Source: a virus. Taken from it: DNA of 33,705 bases. This document shows positions 23,640 to 30,928 of this stretch, piece by piece (positions within the stretch are counted from its first letter, which is position 1; every line of letters starts with the position of its first letter). The notes below the pieces were generated by a model. The model was not told where the DNA came from, made no database searches, and worked only from the letters and a program-made list of their open reading frames with translations. The translations under genes and the position numbers were made by a program. The stretch lies in the IMG/VR virus record IMGVR_UViG_3300032288_004250, positions 1 through 33,705 of that record; one strand, 5' to 3'.

Positions 23640-24439
23640 GCGAAACGGGAGGCGTGTAGTTCGCTGCTTGCCGTGTTGACGTTGGTATCGCCCTTGCCTT
23701 CGCGCGCATCACGTCCGCGTGCATTCGGCAGCATGAGCCGTTCATAGGTCTGGCGAAGCTCCGCCGAGCGTCCAGCCGGTCCCGCGAGGTCTTGCGCCAG
23801 ATACGAGGCAAGGAGCGTCGAGAGCGCCGCCACGAACTCATGCGGATAGGTCGAGGTCGTTTCGTTGCGCCACGTGTAGGCCACGAAAGCCGCTTCGAGG
23901 TCACACAGGATGAAGCCAGATTCGACGCGAAACGCTTCCGTGTCGTTCTCCTCCATGTCGCGGTCAGGATCATCGACGACGCGCCGGACCTTGACGCAAT
24001 CGGAAGGAAGCGCGTGCTGATACGACCACCCGAAGGCCGGAATCTTGAGAAACGTCCCGCCGCTCGAATAGCCGGACGCGAAAACGCTGTCTTGCAGGTC
24101 GAACGTGTCGGCGTCGATCCGCGTCACAAAAAACGACCCGACCGCGCAAGGGACGTTCTCGATTGCGGCCCGGTCGCCGGTCACTAGGCCGTGCGACGTC
24201 TTCGTGATGCGGACAAGCCCGCCATTGTTGGTCACGGATGTAATGGCCGTGCGCGAGACTTTGAGGCGTGCGCGCTTTGTGGCAAAGTTCCAGTTCTGCG
24301 CGCTAAGAGCTTCATTGAGCGCCAGTTCCCAAAACTTGCGGCCACTAACTGCCTGCGGGGTCGTGTCCGTGTCGGCATTCGCGAGAGACTTGCCCCCGAT
24401 GAGCGCAAGGGCGGTGTTGATGATTTCGGTCTTGGTCAT
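23636..24439 (-). CDS. Tail tubular protein A (head-tail adaptor ring)
   Basis: The 267-residue protein is the ring between portal and nozzle. The start MTKTEIINTALALIGGKSLANAD and the helix FWELALNEALSAQNWNFATKRA are the gp11-type motif pair. An inserted beta domain (about 60-135: ITKTSHGLVTGDRAAIENVP, DADTFDLQDS) is of the kind seen in many phage tail proteins, and a return to helices follows (HEFVAALSTLLASYLAQDLAG). The start is preceded by GCAAACC, with no Shine-Dalgarno. A terminator-like hairpin lies upstream at 24457-24495. Confidence 0.85.
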   Translation of the reverse strand: MTKTEIINTALALIGGKSLANADTDTTPQAVSGRKFWELALNEALSAQNWNFATKRARLKVSRTAITSVTNNGGLVRITKTSHGLVTGDRAAIENVPCAVGSFFVTRIDADTFDLQDSVFASGYSSGGTFLKIPAFGWSYQHALPSDCVKVRRVVDDPDRDMEENDTEAFRVESGFILCDLEAAFVAYTWRNETTSTYPHEFVAALSTLLASYLAQDLAGPAGRSAELRQTYERLMLPNARGRDAREGKGDTNVNTASSELHASRFA

Positions 24440-24450
24440 GGTTTGCGTTT

Positions 24451-24495
24451 AAAGAAAGCGGGAGCCGCCCCCAACAAGAAAGGACGGCCCCCGCT
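24451..24495 (-). terminator. Hairpin between decoration gene and tail genes
   Basis: On the minus strand AGCGGGGGCCGTCC (24495-24482) pairs with GGCGGCTCCCGCT (24469-24457), followed by TTCTTT. This is a GC-rich stem with a short pyrimidine tract, consistent with a partial terminator or an RNA-processing stem after the head genes. Confidence 0.6.
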
Positions 24496-24544
24496 GTTTT
24501 GTGCGCCACTGCATGCGCCTCGCCACACCCGAAGGGCGAATGGT

Positions 24545-25000
24545 TTAACCGAGCGTGTAGAAGATGTGCCACGTCTGCGTGTGCGCGGCGGCACTGGTCG
24601 CGGTCGTGATGACGGCTTGCAGCCAGTCGGCGGAAGTGGTCTTGAACGGAGTCGTGAAGGCCACGCCTTCGGTTCCCTCGGTCAGTTCCTTGCGGCCCGC
24701 CGCGTTGCCGAGCGCCAGCCCGGAGGCATAGCGGTCGTCATCGGAGCTGTCGCCGATTTTGAGCGTGCAGGCGTCGCCAGGGTCGGTGTAGTCCACCGAG
24801 ATTAGGGACGGGATCACGCGAGCGCCAGCCGGAAGGCGAGCGATGCGGATCACGTCATTGACCGCGAAGGTGCCAGGGACCGAAACGGTGGCTTCGAGAT
24901 ATTTCACGTCGCCGCCGTAAGCGCCGAGAGAAGGAGCCTTAGATTGATCCGTCAGAGCGGAGGCCTGAGCGGTAGCGTAGTCAGTTGAGAAGGTAGGCAT
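24545..25000 (-). CDS. Head decoration-type structural protein
   Basis: The 151-residue protein (MPTFSTDYATAQASALTDQS, then VKYLEATVSVPGTFAVNDVI and VIPSLISVDYTDPGDACTLKIGD) is beta-rich and follows the major capsid gene directly. Such a protein behind the capsid gene in podoviruses of this type is generally a minor head or decoration protein. It is bracketed by two hairpins (25030-25057 and 24457-24495), so its expression level may be set separately. The exact role is unproven. Confidence 0.7.
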   Translation of the reverse strand: MPTFSTDYATAQASALTDQSKAPSLGAYGGDVKYLEATVSVPGTFAVNDVIRIARLPAGARVIPSLISVDYTDPGDACTLKIGDSSDDDRYASGLALGNAAGRKELTEGTEGVAFTTPFKTTSADWLQAVITTATSAAAHTQTWHIFYTLG

Positions 25001-25029
25001 AGGATGAGGAAAAAGGTGAAGGTTTGAGG

Positions 25030-25057
25030 AAAAGGGCGCTCCCCGAAAGGAGCGCCC
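25030..25057 (-). terminator. Strong hairpin after the major capsid gene
   Basis: A perfect nine-base inverted repeat, GGGCGCTCC (minus 25057-25049) and GGAGCGCCC (25042-25034) with loop TTTCGG, is followed on the minus strand by TTTT. It begins ten bases after the capsid stop codon. It is a Rho-independent terminator or partial attenuator that would favour capsid over downstream messages. Confidence 0.75.
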
Positions 25058-25066
25058 CGAGATTCA

Positions 25067-25948
25067 TCACGGCTCGTTGCAGTAGATGCGCACGACGCCT
25101 TTGTTTTTGGCGCGGACAGCACCCATGCGCTTGACGGCGCGAAGCTGGGTCTTGTGCGACTTGGCCGGAAGCACGTCGATGTGGACGTGACGTTCGAGGT
25201 CAGCGAAGCGGACGCCGGACTTGTGCCAAGCTACGACCTTGCGGACGTTGCTCGCCACACTGAGGCGCTGAGAGGGAACCCAAGTGAAGCCCATGAAGCG
25301 GTCCACCTTGCCGTCCTTCAACGCCATGAAGTCGTTGTAGTCGCGGCTGGTGACTTCCGTAATGCCCAGGGCGTCGTCGAGCTGGCGCGCCCCATAGGCG
25401 AGATAGCGTTCCGACTCGGGCACTTCGGCGAGGTCGAACAGGCGCTTCGCATAGCGGAGCTTGCCCATCGTGAGGCCGGAATCGACCGTCGAGCCAGAAG
25501 GCACGTAGTTGACCGCGATGGACTGCGCCGAAAGGAAGGCGTCGGAATCGGTGCCGTTTTCGCCGATGTAGCGCGTTGCGTCCATGGCCTCGATAATGAG
25601 GTCATCGGCGCGGCGGTTTTCAGCGGCAGCAGCGGAGACGATTTCGTCGGACTGCGGGAGGGTGATTTCGCCGAGTTGAACGGCATCATCTTCGTCCCAG
25701 CTTTTGACAAACTGGAACTTGCGCCGGAAAATCCAGTATTTGAAGCCGGTCGAGTCGCCGTCGCCAGTGTCGGCCTTACGGTCGGTCACTTCGGACATTT
25801 CGGTTTGGTCGAGTTCGTTGAACCACTTGCGAGCGCCAGTGAAGGGAGAGGCCGTAACGGCACCCTTCATGCGGGAGTTCATTTGCTGGTAAGCCTGCTC
25901 CCAATTGGTCGCAAACTCGGTTTTGTAGAATGAGGGGATTTCAGCCAT
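25067..25948 (-). CDS. Major capsid protein
   Basis: The 293-residue protein begins MAEIPSFYKTEFATNWEQAYQQ, with FTGARKWFNELDQTEMSEVTDR near residue 36 and FRRKFQFVKSWDEDDAVQLGEI near 75, a pattern I associate with the capsid protein family of BPP-1-type podoviruses (HK97-like fold). Its place between a scaffold and head accessory proteins, the hairpins on both sides and the absence of an enzymatic motif all agree. The leader is long and structured. The start is behind CTTCACCTTT and lacks Shine-Dalgarno. Confidence 0.85.
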   Translation of the reverse strand: MAEIPSFYKTEFATNWEQAYQQMNSRMKGAVTASPFTGARKWFNELDQTEMSEVTDRKADTGDGDSTGFKYWIFRRKFQFVKSWDEDDAVQLGEITLPQSDEIVSAAAAENRRADDLIIEAMDATRYIGENGTDSDAFLSAQSIAVNYVPSGSTVDSGLTMGKLRYAKRLFDLAEVPESERYLAYGARQLDDALGITEVTSRDYNDFMALKDGKVDRFMGFTWVPSQRLSVASNVRKVVAWHKSGVRFADLERHVHIDVLPAKSHKTQLRAVKRMGAVRAKNKGVVRIYCNEP

Positions 25949-26026
25949 AAAGGTGAAGAAAGAATGAGAGGTTGATTGCCTTGGCGTGTCCGGTGCCTTT
26001 GGCGTTCAAGCTCGGTCTTTCGGTTC

Positions 26027-26130
26027 CCCGCGCGAAGCGGGCCGTCAGTGCCTTGCTTCGCGATTGCCCCTCTTGTCGTGTGAGAGGTCGCTTGGACAAC
26101 GCGACGGAGTGAAACACCCGCCGCGTTGTC
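26027..26130 (-). promoter_or_regulatory. Structured leader between scaffold and capsid genes
   Basis: The 194-base gap 25949-26142 holds three hairpins on the minus strand: GACAACGCG/CGCGTTGTC (26095-26103 with 26122-26130, with a further inner pairing), CCTCT/AGAGG (26069-26073 with 26083-26087) and CCCGC/GCGGG (26027-26031 with 26037-26041). None is followed by a T-run, so they look like RNA-stability or processing elements rather than terminators. The first starts 13 bases after the scaffold stop. Confidence 0.5.
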
Positions 26131-26142
26131 AAGAGTCGATCA

Positions 26143-27006
26143 CTACAATTTTTCGCCAAGCAGCGCGGCAATGCGAGCCTGAGCCTGCTTTTGCTTCTCA
26201 AGGCCGTTTTTGCCTTGGTAGTCGTCGCCCTTGCGGATGGTGTCGGCCTGCTCGCGAAGTGTCGCTTGCGCGCCGTCGCCGCCGAGAAGTTTATCCTCGC
26301 GCATGAGCTTCGAGGCCGAATGCAGGAGCCGGATCATCTTCGCGTTACTGCCAACTTCCGGGTCGGTGATGTCCACGCCCAGGAGCTTCGCGGCCTTGAC
26401 GGACTGCGCGAGATTTTCCTCGTAGCCTTGGCCCCATTCCTTTTTCAGGTCTGCGGTCTGCTGCGCAACGTAGGCCTCCGCATCAGCGCCGTTCTTTTGG
26501 GCCGCTGCTTCCTGCGCCGAAAGATTGAGCGCCACAAGGTCAGCCAACGCTGCTTTCGGGAGATGATGCTTGATGCCGATTTCCGCGAGCTTGCCCGCCA
26601 GTTCATCGCTCCACTCGGCACCCGCAGGCAGCTTTTCAGGCTTCAAGGGGCCGTAGCCGTCCGGCTTGTCAGGAGCGCCGACGAGCTTCCGCCATTCGGC
26701 GACCTGCTCAGGCGTGGCGTTCTCGCCAGGAGGAGTGAGACGCTTGGCCGAGATGGCCTTTTCCGCATTCGCATAACCGCCGATGAGGTCGGTAATGGAA
26801 GGGAAACGCCCGACGCTTGGCCCGAATGGCTTGAATGCCTCGGGTAGCTTGTCGGTCCAGCCCTGCGCGAAAGTGCCGTCCGGGTTGATGAGTTCGTGGA
26901 AGGACAGCCCGCCGACTTGCTGGCCTTGCTGTTGCTGCCCCTGTTGCTGTTGTTGGACGTCGCCTTGCTGCTGTTGCTGGCCTTGTTCGAGGATCGTCGT
27001 GCTCAT
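26143..27006 (-). CDS. Capsid scaffolding protein with polyglutamine N-terminus
   Basis: The 287-residue protein lies just before the capsid gene, is helical and highly charged, and ends in a basic helical tail (EKQKQAQARIAALLGEKL), the usual form of a procapsid scaffold. Residues 8-30 are almost all Gln (EQGQQQQQGDVQQQQQGQQQ). The middle (ATPEQVAEWRKLVGAPDKPDGYG) is a pattern common in podovirus scaffolds. It assembles the capsid shell and leaves before packaging. The start is preceded by CAGCACCAAC without Shine-Dalgarno. Confidence 0.8.
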   Translation of the reverse strand: MSTTILEQGQQQQQGDVQQQQQGQQQQGQQVGGLSFHELINPDGTFAQGWTDKLPEAFKPFGPSVGRFPSITDLIGGYANAEKAISAKRLTPPGENATPEQVAEWRKLVGAPDKPDGYGPLKPEKLPAGAEWSDELAGKLAEIGIKHHLPKAALADLVALNLSAQEAAAQKNGADAEAYVAQQTADLKKEWGQGYEENLAQSVKAAKLLGVDITDPEVGSNAKMIRLLHSASKLMREDKLLGGDGAQATLREQADTIRKGDDYQGKNGLEKQKQAQARIAALLGEKL

Positions 27007-27027
27007 GTTGGTGCTGTTGGATGTGGA

Positions 27028-27546
27028 TTAGATGGGTTCGCCGCCGTGCTCGCTTTCAGACCGCTTTTCATGAGCGGCATTTGCGCGCGCGATCTTGCCA
27101 AACTGAAACTCGACCTCCTCGACGGTCGGCAGTGTCTTACCGGCATACTCGCGCGCGAAGTCCTCGGCGCTGAGGATGCTTTTCGCCCAGGCCACAAAGG
27201 CGGGCGTGCGACTGCCGAGAGCTTCGTGCATGGCCGGGTACATGGGAATCAGCCCCCTGTCAGCCGCAACCGTGATGCCGAAAATGGTCGTCAGGTCCGT
27301 TTCCTCGGCAGGTTCGGGCTTGCTCTGCTCGACTTCGGGCGTTTCCGGCTTGTCGATCGGCGTAGGCGTTTCCGGCGCTTTGCTGGCGCTTTCGATGACT
27401 TCAAAAGTCACGTCGGCTCCTGCGGCCTTGCGAACTTGGCCCATGATGACGGGCGGGAGTTTCGAGAGAGAGCGGACAACGCCGCCCTCCAGTTCTGCGA
27501 TTTGTTGGCCGTCGCGGAGAACGGCACTTCCTTCAATGGTAATCAT
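27028..27546 (-). CDS. Hypothetical head-region protein (172 residues)
   Basis: The N-terminus (MITIEGSAVLRDGQQIAELEGG) is beta-like, the centre is a Pro/Glu-rich linker (APETPTPIDKPETPEVEQSK) and the C-terminal part is helical (MHEALGSRTPAFVAWAKSIL). It is coupled by ATGA to the Bbp19-like gene before it and precedes the scaffold. A role in head assembly is inferred from context. No family is recognised. Confidence 0.6.
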   Translation of the reverse strand: MITIEGSAVLRDGQQIAELEGGVVRSLSKLPPVIMGQVRKAAGADVTFEVIESASKAPETPTPIDKPETPEVEQSKPEPAEETDLTTIFGITVAADRGLIPMYPAMHEALGSRTPAFVAWAKSILSAEDFAREYAGKTLPTVEEVEFQFGKIARANAAHEKRSESEHGGEPI

Positions 27547-27848
27547 GCGGGTGCGTGGGTGTTGCTTGTTGCTTCTGCGGGTTTCAACTCCATAGCGTCG
27601 ATCTCAAAATCAACGTCTAGAGGTAAAGTCATGAGCGCAAGGATGTGAGACATCACCTCGCGGTTGCCATCTCGCTTTGCGGCGCGGTGCGTGTTGCCTT
27701 CGTGGCCGGTTTCAAAAACTGGCGCGGCGATGGGGTAGCGTTTTTGCAGATAGACCCAAATGCGTTCCCAGTCCTTGTTTTTGGACAGCGATTGTGCGGC
27801 CCCGCGAATAACGCGAAGCTCCTTTTGGCGTGGCGTCTCTTCGGTCAT
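27543..27848 (-). CDS. Bbp19-like phage head-region protein
   Basis: The 101-residue protein contains WERIWVYLQKRYPIAAPVFE and NTHRAAKRDGNREVMSHILAL. The second segment resembles the conserved end (rdGxREv-x-h-l) of the Bbp19 family of Bordetella phage BPP-1, which lies near the portal in those phages. The function of Bbp19 itself is unknown. It overlaps both neighbours by four bases. Confidence 0.55.
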   Translation of the reverse strand: MTEETPRQKELRVIRGAAQSLSKNKDWERIWVYLQKRYPIAAPVFETGHEGNTHRAAKRDGNREVMSHILALMTLPLDVDFEIDAMELKPAEATSNTHAPA

Positions 27849-28141
27849 TGCGCGATTGTGGGCATGATTTCCATTTTGCGGAACTCGCTCCAGATTTCGA
27901 CCGCCAGTTCCTCGACATCCTTTTCGTTGTGAGTCTCGGGACGCAGCGCCACATTGGCGGCATACTTCCGGCCCATGATTTCAGCCTGAAATGAAAAGCA
28001 CGTTACACCCTCTTTCTCGAATAGGTGCTGAATCCGCGTTTGCAGGCCGAACTGCGAGGCAAAGTCCGCCATCTTGATAACGGCGTCTTTGTTGCCACGT
28101 CGAAAGTGGTTCGAGAAATTGGGTCTAAATTCTTGGCTCAT
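27845..28141 (-). CDS. Hypothetical 98-residue protein after the portal
   Basis: The protein begins MSQEFRPNFSNHFRRGNKDA and has an alternating strand/helix middle (GVTCFSFQAEIMGRKYAANVAL). It starts in an ATGA overlap with the portal stop and ends in an ATGA overlap with the Bbp19-like gene. The much longer reading in this frame beyond 28141 is only the shadow of the portal gene. Probably a small head-assembly protein, by context. Confidence 0.6.
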   Translation of the reverse strand: MSQEFRPNFSNHFRRGNKDAVIKMADFASQFGLQTRIQHLFEKEGVTCFSFQAEIMGRKYAANVALRPETHNEKDVEELAVEIWSEFRKMEIMPTIAQ

Positions 28142-29853
28142 GCAATGAGTTCGCGGGCTTGTTCGATGCCTCCGACCTTCTGGACGGTTCCCGCTGCTTT
28201 TTCGGCCATCTCGGCGGCCATTGCGGCCTGTTGAGCTTCTGCGGCCTGTTGGCGCTGCGCGTCGCGGACATCTTCCGGCTTGAGCCATTCGGCAGGGATG
28301 CCGTTCGCGAGAGCCTTGGCGCGCTCCATGGTGTCGAAATCGTAGTTGTCCAGCACGCCGGGAACGGCCTGCGCGATGGTCAGCGTTTCCTCCAGGGTCC
28401 GGCTTGCGGCCATGTTGCGCTGCATGCGGATTGCCAGCGCAAGCCGACCTTGGAGCACGACCTTCGGCATGGCAACGCGACCGCTGGCAGGATTGCCGCC
28501 AAGGAATGCTTCGGCAGGAGGCGGAGGAAGCTGGCCCGATTCGGCGAGCAGCGTAAAAACATGCTGCATCATCGGTTGCACTTCCTCGACGGCATCGCGC
28601 GAGAAGGCGGGCGTGATGAGGGTCAGGCGCTCGCCTGCCCGTTCTGCGACCTCGCGGGCCGTCATTTGGCGGTCGAGGTTCGCGAACATTTGGAAAAGCT
28701 CGACGTGAAACTTGGTCTGAATGGCGAGCTTCTTTTGCTCGACGATCCATTGCGCAGTCTTGAGGTCGGCAGGCTGATACAGAGGTCGCGGCCAGCGATC
28801 CGCAGCGACGTTCTGGTTGACGTAGTTCACGCCACGCGCCGTCATGATTAGCTGCCCTTCGAGTTCGTCGGGTGCCATCATGGGCGGGTCGATGGCGCGT
28901 TCGACCATCACGTCGAGCATGGCATGCAAGAAGTTGTTCTGCTTCACTTCCGGCAACGCCAGAATGCCCGGAGAGTAGCCCCAAGGACAGGTTGCACCAA
29001 GGGCCGACCATTTGAGGTAACGGGCCGCAAAGATCGGCATGGAGGCAAAGCCGGACTCCTTGAGCATTTGCTTCGAGGCAATGCAGACCCAGCACGACGC
29101 CACGGGCATGAAGATGGAGGCGGCAGGATTCGCCGTCTCGGGAATGTCGGCGCGGTCGCGCTCGTAGATGGCGTGAAGGACATCGAACTCCTTGCCCGCT
29201 CCGCCGTTCTTTTCGACCGCCCAGGCCTCGCGCATGTCTTTGGTCAGCGCCTCTTCGCCCATGAGTTCGACAATGCGGGAAGGCGCGAGCTTGTGGCGAC
29301 GGAAAAAGCCCGTCACCTCGCCGAAAATGTTCTCCTCGATGCAGTAGGTGCCAATCGGAAAAGACTCGAAGCGAAGGCGACCGTTGCGCATTTCGGCCAG
29401 CATGGCGGTTGTGCCGTGCGCGCACTTGGTCAGCAGGTTTTCATGACGCGAAGTGTAGTAATTCGAGTTCGCGAGCAGTTCCTGCGCGACGTGCGAGGCC
29501 TCCTGAGTCCACAGCTTGACGGCATCGGTTGCCCGTTGGTTCGACGGCGCGGCGAATTGAAACCATTCCTCACTTGCCGAAGTCGTCCAAGACATGAGGC
29601 CCGCCGCCATGGTCTGCAAGGCATCGCTGCCGGTCGTGTCGAACATGCGAGCTTCGACGCCCTTGTCTGGCGTGACGCGCTGAACCGTAATGCCAGCGTG
29701 GCGAGGGCTGATCTTCTCGGCCACTTCCTGCCAAAGTGCATCAAAGGGCGCGCGGTCGCCTTCGAGGCGCTCGAACTTCTTGACCAGCTTTTCCGCCTTC
29801 GCTTTGTCGCGGGCGGAGTACATGGCCTTGGCGTCTTGGGGTTCTTCGGTCAT
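28138..29853 (-). CDS. Portal protein (head-to-tail connector)
   Basis: The 571-residue protein is the dodecameric portal of podoviruses. Head-tail_con family landmarks are visible: the N-terminal helix with FERLEGDRAPFDALWQEVAE, then ARMFDTTGSDALQTMAAGLM and WTTSASEEWFQF, then LLTKCAHGTTAMLAEMRNG, and the C-terminal WLKPEDVRDAQRQQAAEA helical tail. DNA passes through it during packaging and ejection. Gene order around it (terminases upstream, scaffold and capsid downstream) agrees. It overlaps the proline-rich gene by four bases (29850-29853). Confidence 0.92.
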   Translation of the reverse strand: MTEEPQDAKAMYSARDKAKAEKLVKKFERLEGDRAPFDALWQEVAEKISPRHAGITVQRVTPDKGVEARMFDTTGSDALQTMAAGLMSWTTSASEEWFQFAAPSNQRATDAVKLWTQEASHVAQELLANSNYYTSRHENLLTKCAHGTTAMLAEMRNGRLRFESFPIGTYCIEENIFGEVTGFFRRHKLAPSRIVELMGEEALTKDMREAWAVEKNGGAGKEFDVLHAIYERDRADIPETANPAASIFMPVASCWVCIASKQMLKESGFASMPIFAARYLKWSALGATCPWGYSPGILALPEVKQNNFLHAMLDVMVERAIDPPMMAPDELEGQLIMTARGVNYVNQNVAADRWPRPLYQPADLKTAQWIVEQKKLAIQTKFHVELFQMFANLDRQMTAREVAERAGERLTLITPAFSRDAVEEVQPMMQHVFTLLAESGQLPPPPAEAFLGGNPASGRVAMPKVVLQGRLALAIRMQRNMAASRTLEETLTIAQAVPGVLDNYDFDTMERAKALANGIPAEWLKPEDVRDAQRQQAAEAQQAAMAAEMAEKAAGTVQKVGGIEQARELIA

Positions 29854-30050
29854 GGCATGCTTTGGCCTTGAGGAACCTGCCCGAGAATGGTTTTTGGCTG
29901 CGCGGCCTGCCCGAGGATGGTTGAGCGAATGCCCTTCTTGCGTTGCTGCATCGCAGCGGCGTCGGTCGTGCCCTGTTGGACATCTTCACGCACCGGCAAA
30001 GGAGCAGGAGGCGGAGGGGGCGGAGCTTGCGGTTTTGGCATGAATCCCAT
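29850..30050 (-). CDS. Proline-rich small protein before the portal
   Basis: The 66-residue protein (MGFMPKPQAPPPPPPAPLPV, then a Gln/Lys-rich middle and RSTILGQAAQPKTILGQVPQ) is of the short proline-rich type very often found just ahead of the portal in T7-like and BPP-1-like phages. A second ATG at 30041 is an alternative start. It overlaps the end of the preceding gene (29986-30050) in another frame and the portal start by four bases. It may dock to the portal; the role is unknown. Confidence 0.6.
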   Translation of the reverse strand: MGFMPKPQAPPPPPPAPLPVREDVQQGTTDAAAMQQRKKGIRSTILGQAAQPKTILGQVPQGQSMP

Positions 30051-30390
30051 GGCAACAGAGTCGTTTGAGTTCGTCGAACTCCCAAAGTCGGGGGAAACCG
30101 CGCCTGGAATAGCAAGCGAATTTTGTCTCACGCGGGCAAACGCGGAAGAACTCCGCCAAGTCACCGGCTGCGATCCAAACGCACCAGCAATCGCCGTCCG
30201 GGTCGGAAAGCTCCAGGTTGCCCCATTCGGCCCACGTCCAGTCTGAACGAACAAGGCGAGCCATCACGAAAGCGGTAGGAGACGCCCACACGTAGCCGTT
30301 GCGGAGATGGGCCGCTAAATCGGCCTCGAAGGTATGGCCCGCCGCAAAGTGCGAGGCGTAGAGGGCGGCGATTGCTTGCTGGACGTTCAT
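29986..30390 (-). CDS. Phage protein of unknown function (134 residues)
   Basis: The start at 30390 is fixed by a TAATG overlap with the upstream stop. The protein reads MNVQQAIAALYASHFAAGHT, then LRNGYVWASPTAFVMARLV, a Cys-rich WCVWIAAGDLAEFF and FPRLWEFDELKRLCC. The layout (N-terminal helices, GYVWASPT strand, W/C-rich strand, FErrG-like turn) recurs in tailed phages ahead of the portal, but I know no function for it. It overlaps the proline-rich gene by 65 bases. Confidence 0.6.
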   Translation of the reverse strand: MNVQQAIAALYASHFAAGHTFEADLAAHLRNGYVWASPTAFVMARLVRSDWTWAEWGNLELSDPDGDCWCVWIAAGDLAEFFRVCPRETKFACYSRRGFPRLWEFDELKRLCCHGIHAKTASSAPSASCSFAGA

Positions 30391-30644
30391 TAACCGGAGG
30401 TCGAGTGAATACAAATAGCCGCCTCAATCATGCCTAAACCGGCCCCGAGTTCATCGACCGCGCAGCAAAAGTCAGTTCCCGGACCTCGATCCATTCGCGC
30501 ATTGATTGCGGCCTCCTTTTTCACATCATAGACGCTTAAACAACGGTCCCCCGTGGTATAAAGACCAATTCCAGGCGGAGGATTGCAAAGCAACCTCTCA
30601 ACTCGCCGCATCCATGCTTGCTGCTTTTTATTTGGCGTGCTCAT
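30390..30644 (-). CDS. Hypothetical 84-residue protein
   Basis: The start at 30644 (MSTPNKKQQAWMRRVERLLC) is chosen over the ATG at 30665 because it has GGGGAGAG about a dozen bases upstream. Four cysteines (C27, C38 and a CC pair near residue 63) and a basic N-terminus suggest a small metal-binding or nucleic-acid-binding protein, but no motif is decisive. It lies directly after the tRNA-like cluster. Confidence 0.5.
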   Translation of the reverse strand: MSTPNKKQQAWMRRVERLLCNPPPGIGLYTTGDRCLSVYDVKKEAAINARMDRGPGTDFCCAVDELGAGLGMIEAAICIHSTSG

Positions 30645-30669
30645 AAATTTAATAGCTCTCCCCAAAAGC

Positions 30670-30767
30670 TGAATTGAGCGGGCAGGATTTGAACCCGCCT
30701 ACTGTTACCACGCAGGGCGGCACCGCGCTGGATGCTCTCACAAGTTTTACACCATTCGCTCAATTCA
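30670..30767 (-). repeat. Inverted repeat closing tRNA-like element 1 (11 bp)
   Basis: TGAATTGAGCG at 30670-30680 pairs perfectly with CGCTCAATTCA at 30757-30767, extending the acceptor stem outward by five pairs. Confidence 0.8.
30674..30762 (-). tRNA. tRNA-like element 1, possibly tRNA-Gly(GCC)
   Basis: On the minus strand the T-arm is canonical (GCGGG-TTCAAAT-CCTGC), and the acceptor arms TGAGCGA and CCGCTCA pair at six of seven positions, with A73 next. A D-arm GGTG/CATC with a 15-base loop and an anticodon stem GCGCG/CCTGC (one mismatch) give loop GTGCCGC, anticodon GCC. The D-loop lacks the usual GG, so function is doubtful. Leader and trailer extend the acceptor stem to 11 perfect pairs. 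CCA is not encoded. Confidence 0.45.
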
Positions 30768-30774
30768 ACCTTCG

Positions 30775-30921
30775 GAGAGTAGAGTTCAGCGGGAGCGGGA
30801 CTTGAACCCGCAACCGGCTTCTTAGGGAGGATGCCGCTCTACTATGTCGTGTCACCGACACCTACTTTGCACCGTGACAAAGTGCGTTTCGCCTTGAGCT
30901 ACCCCGCTGAACTCTACTCTC
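30775..30921 (-). repeat. Perfect 19-bp inverted repeat closing tRNA-like element 2
   Basis: GAGAGTAGAGTTCAGCGGG (30775-30793) is exactly complementary to CCCGCTGAACTCTACTCTC (30903-30921). Six of the pairs belong to the tRNA acceptor stem and 13 lie outside it, so leader and trailer form one long helix. Confidence 0.9.
30787..30908 (-). tRNA. tRNA-like element 2, Gly(CCC)-like with D-loop insertion
   Basis: The acceptor AGCGGGG/TCCCGCT pairs fully (one G-U), and the T-arm GCGGG-TTCAAGT-CCCGC is perfect. D-stem halves GCTC and GAGC are 56 bases apart instead of about 8-11; the extra ~46 bases hold small hairpins (ACTTTG/CAAAGT and GTGTC/GACAC). The anticodon stem GCATC/GAAGC has one mismatch and an eight-base loop CTCCCTAA, one base longer than CTCCCAA of ordinary tRNA-Gly(CCC). 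It is either a degraded tRNA or a frameshift-suppressor type. Length is 122 bases. Confidence 0.55.
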
Positions 30922-30928
30922 GAATTTG

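Noticed and set aside
28142-29425. Long minus-strand frame that continues upstream of the 98-residue gene across the portal region
   Set aside because: It is a frame shadow of the portal gene: the composition is Arg/Ser/His-rich and no domain is recognisable, while the portal frame has clear family motifs.
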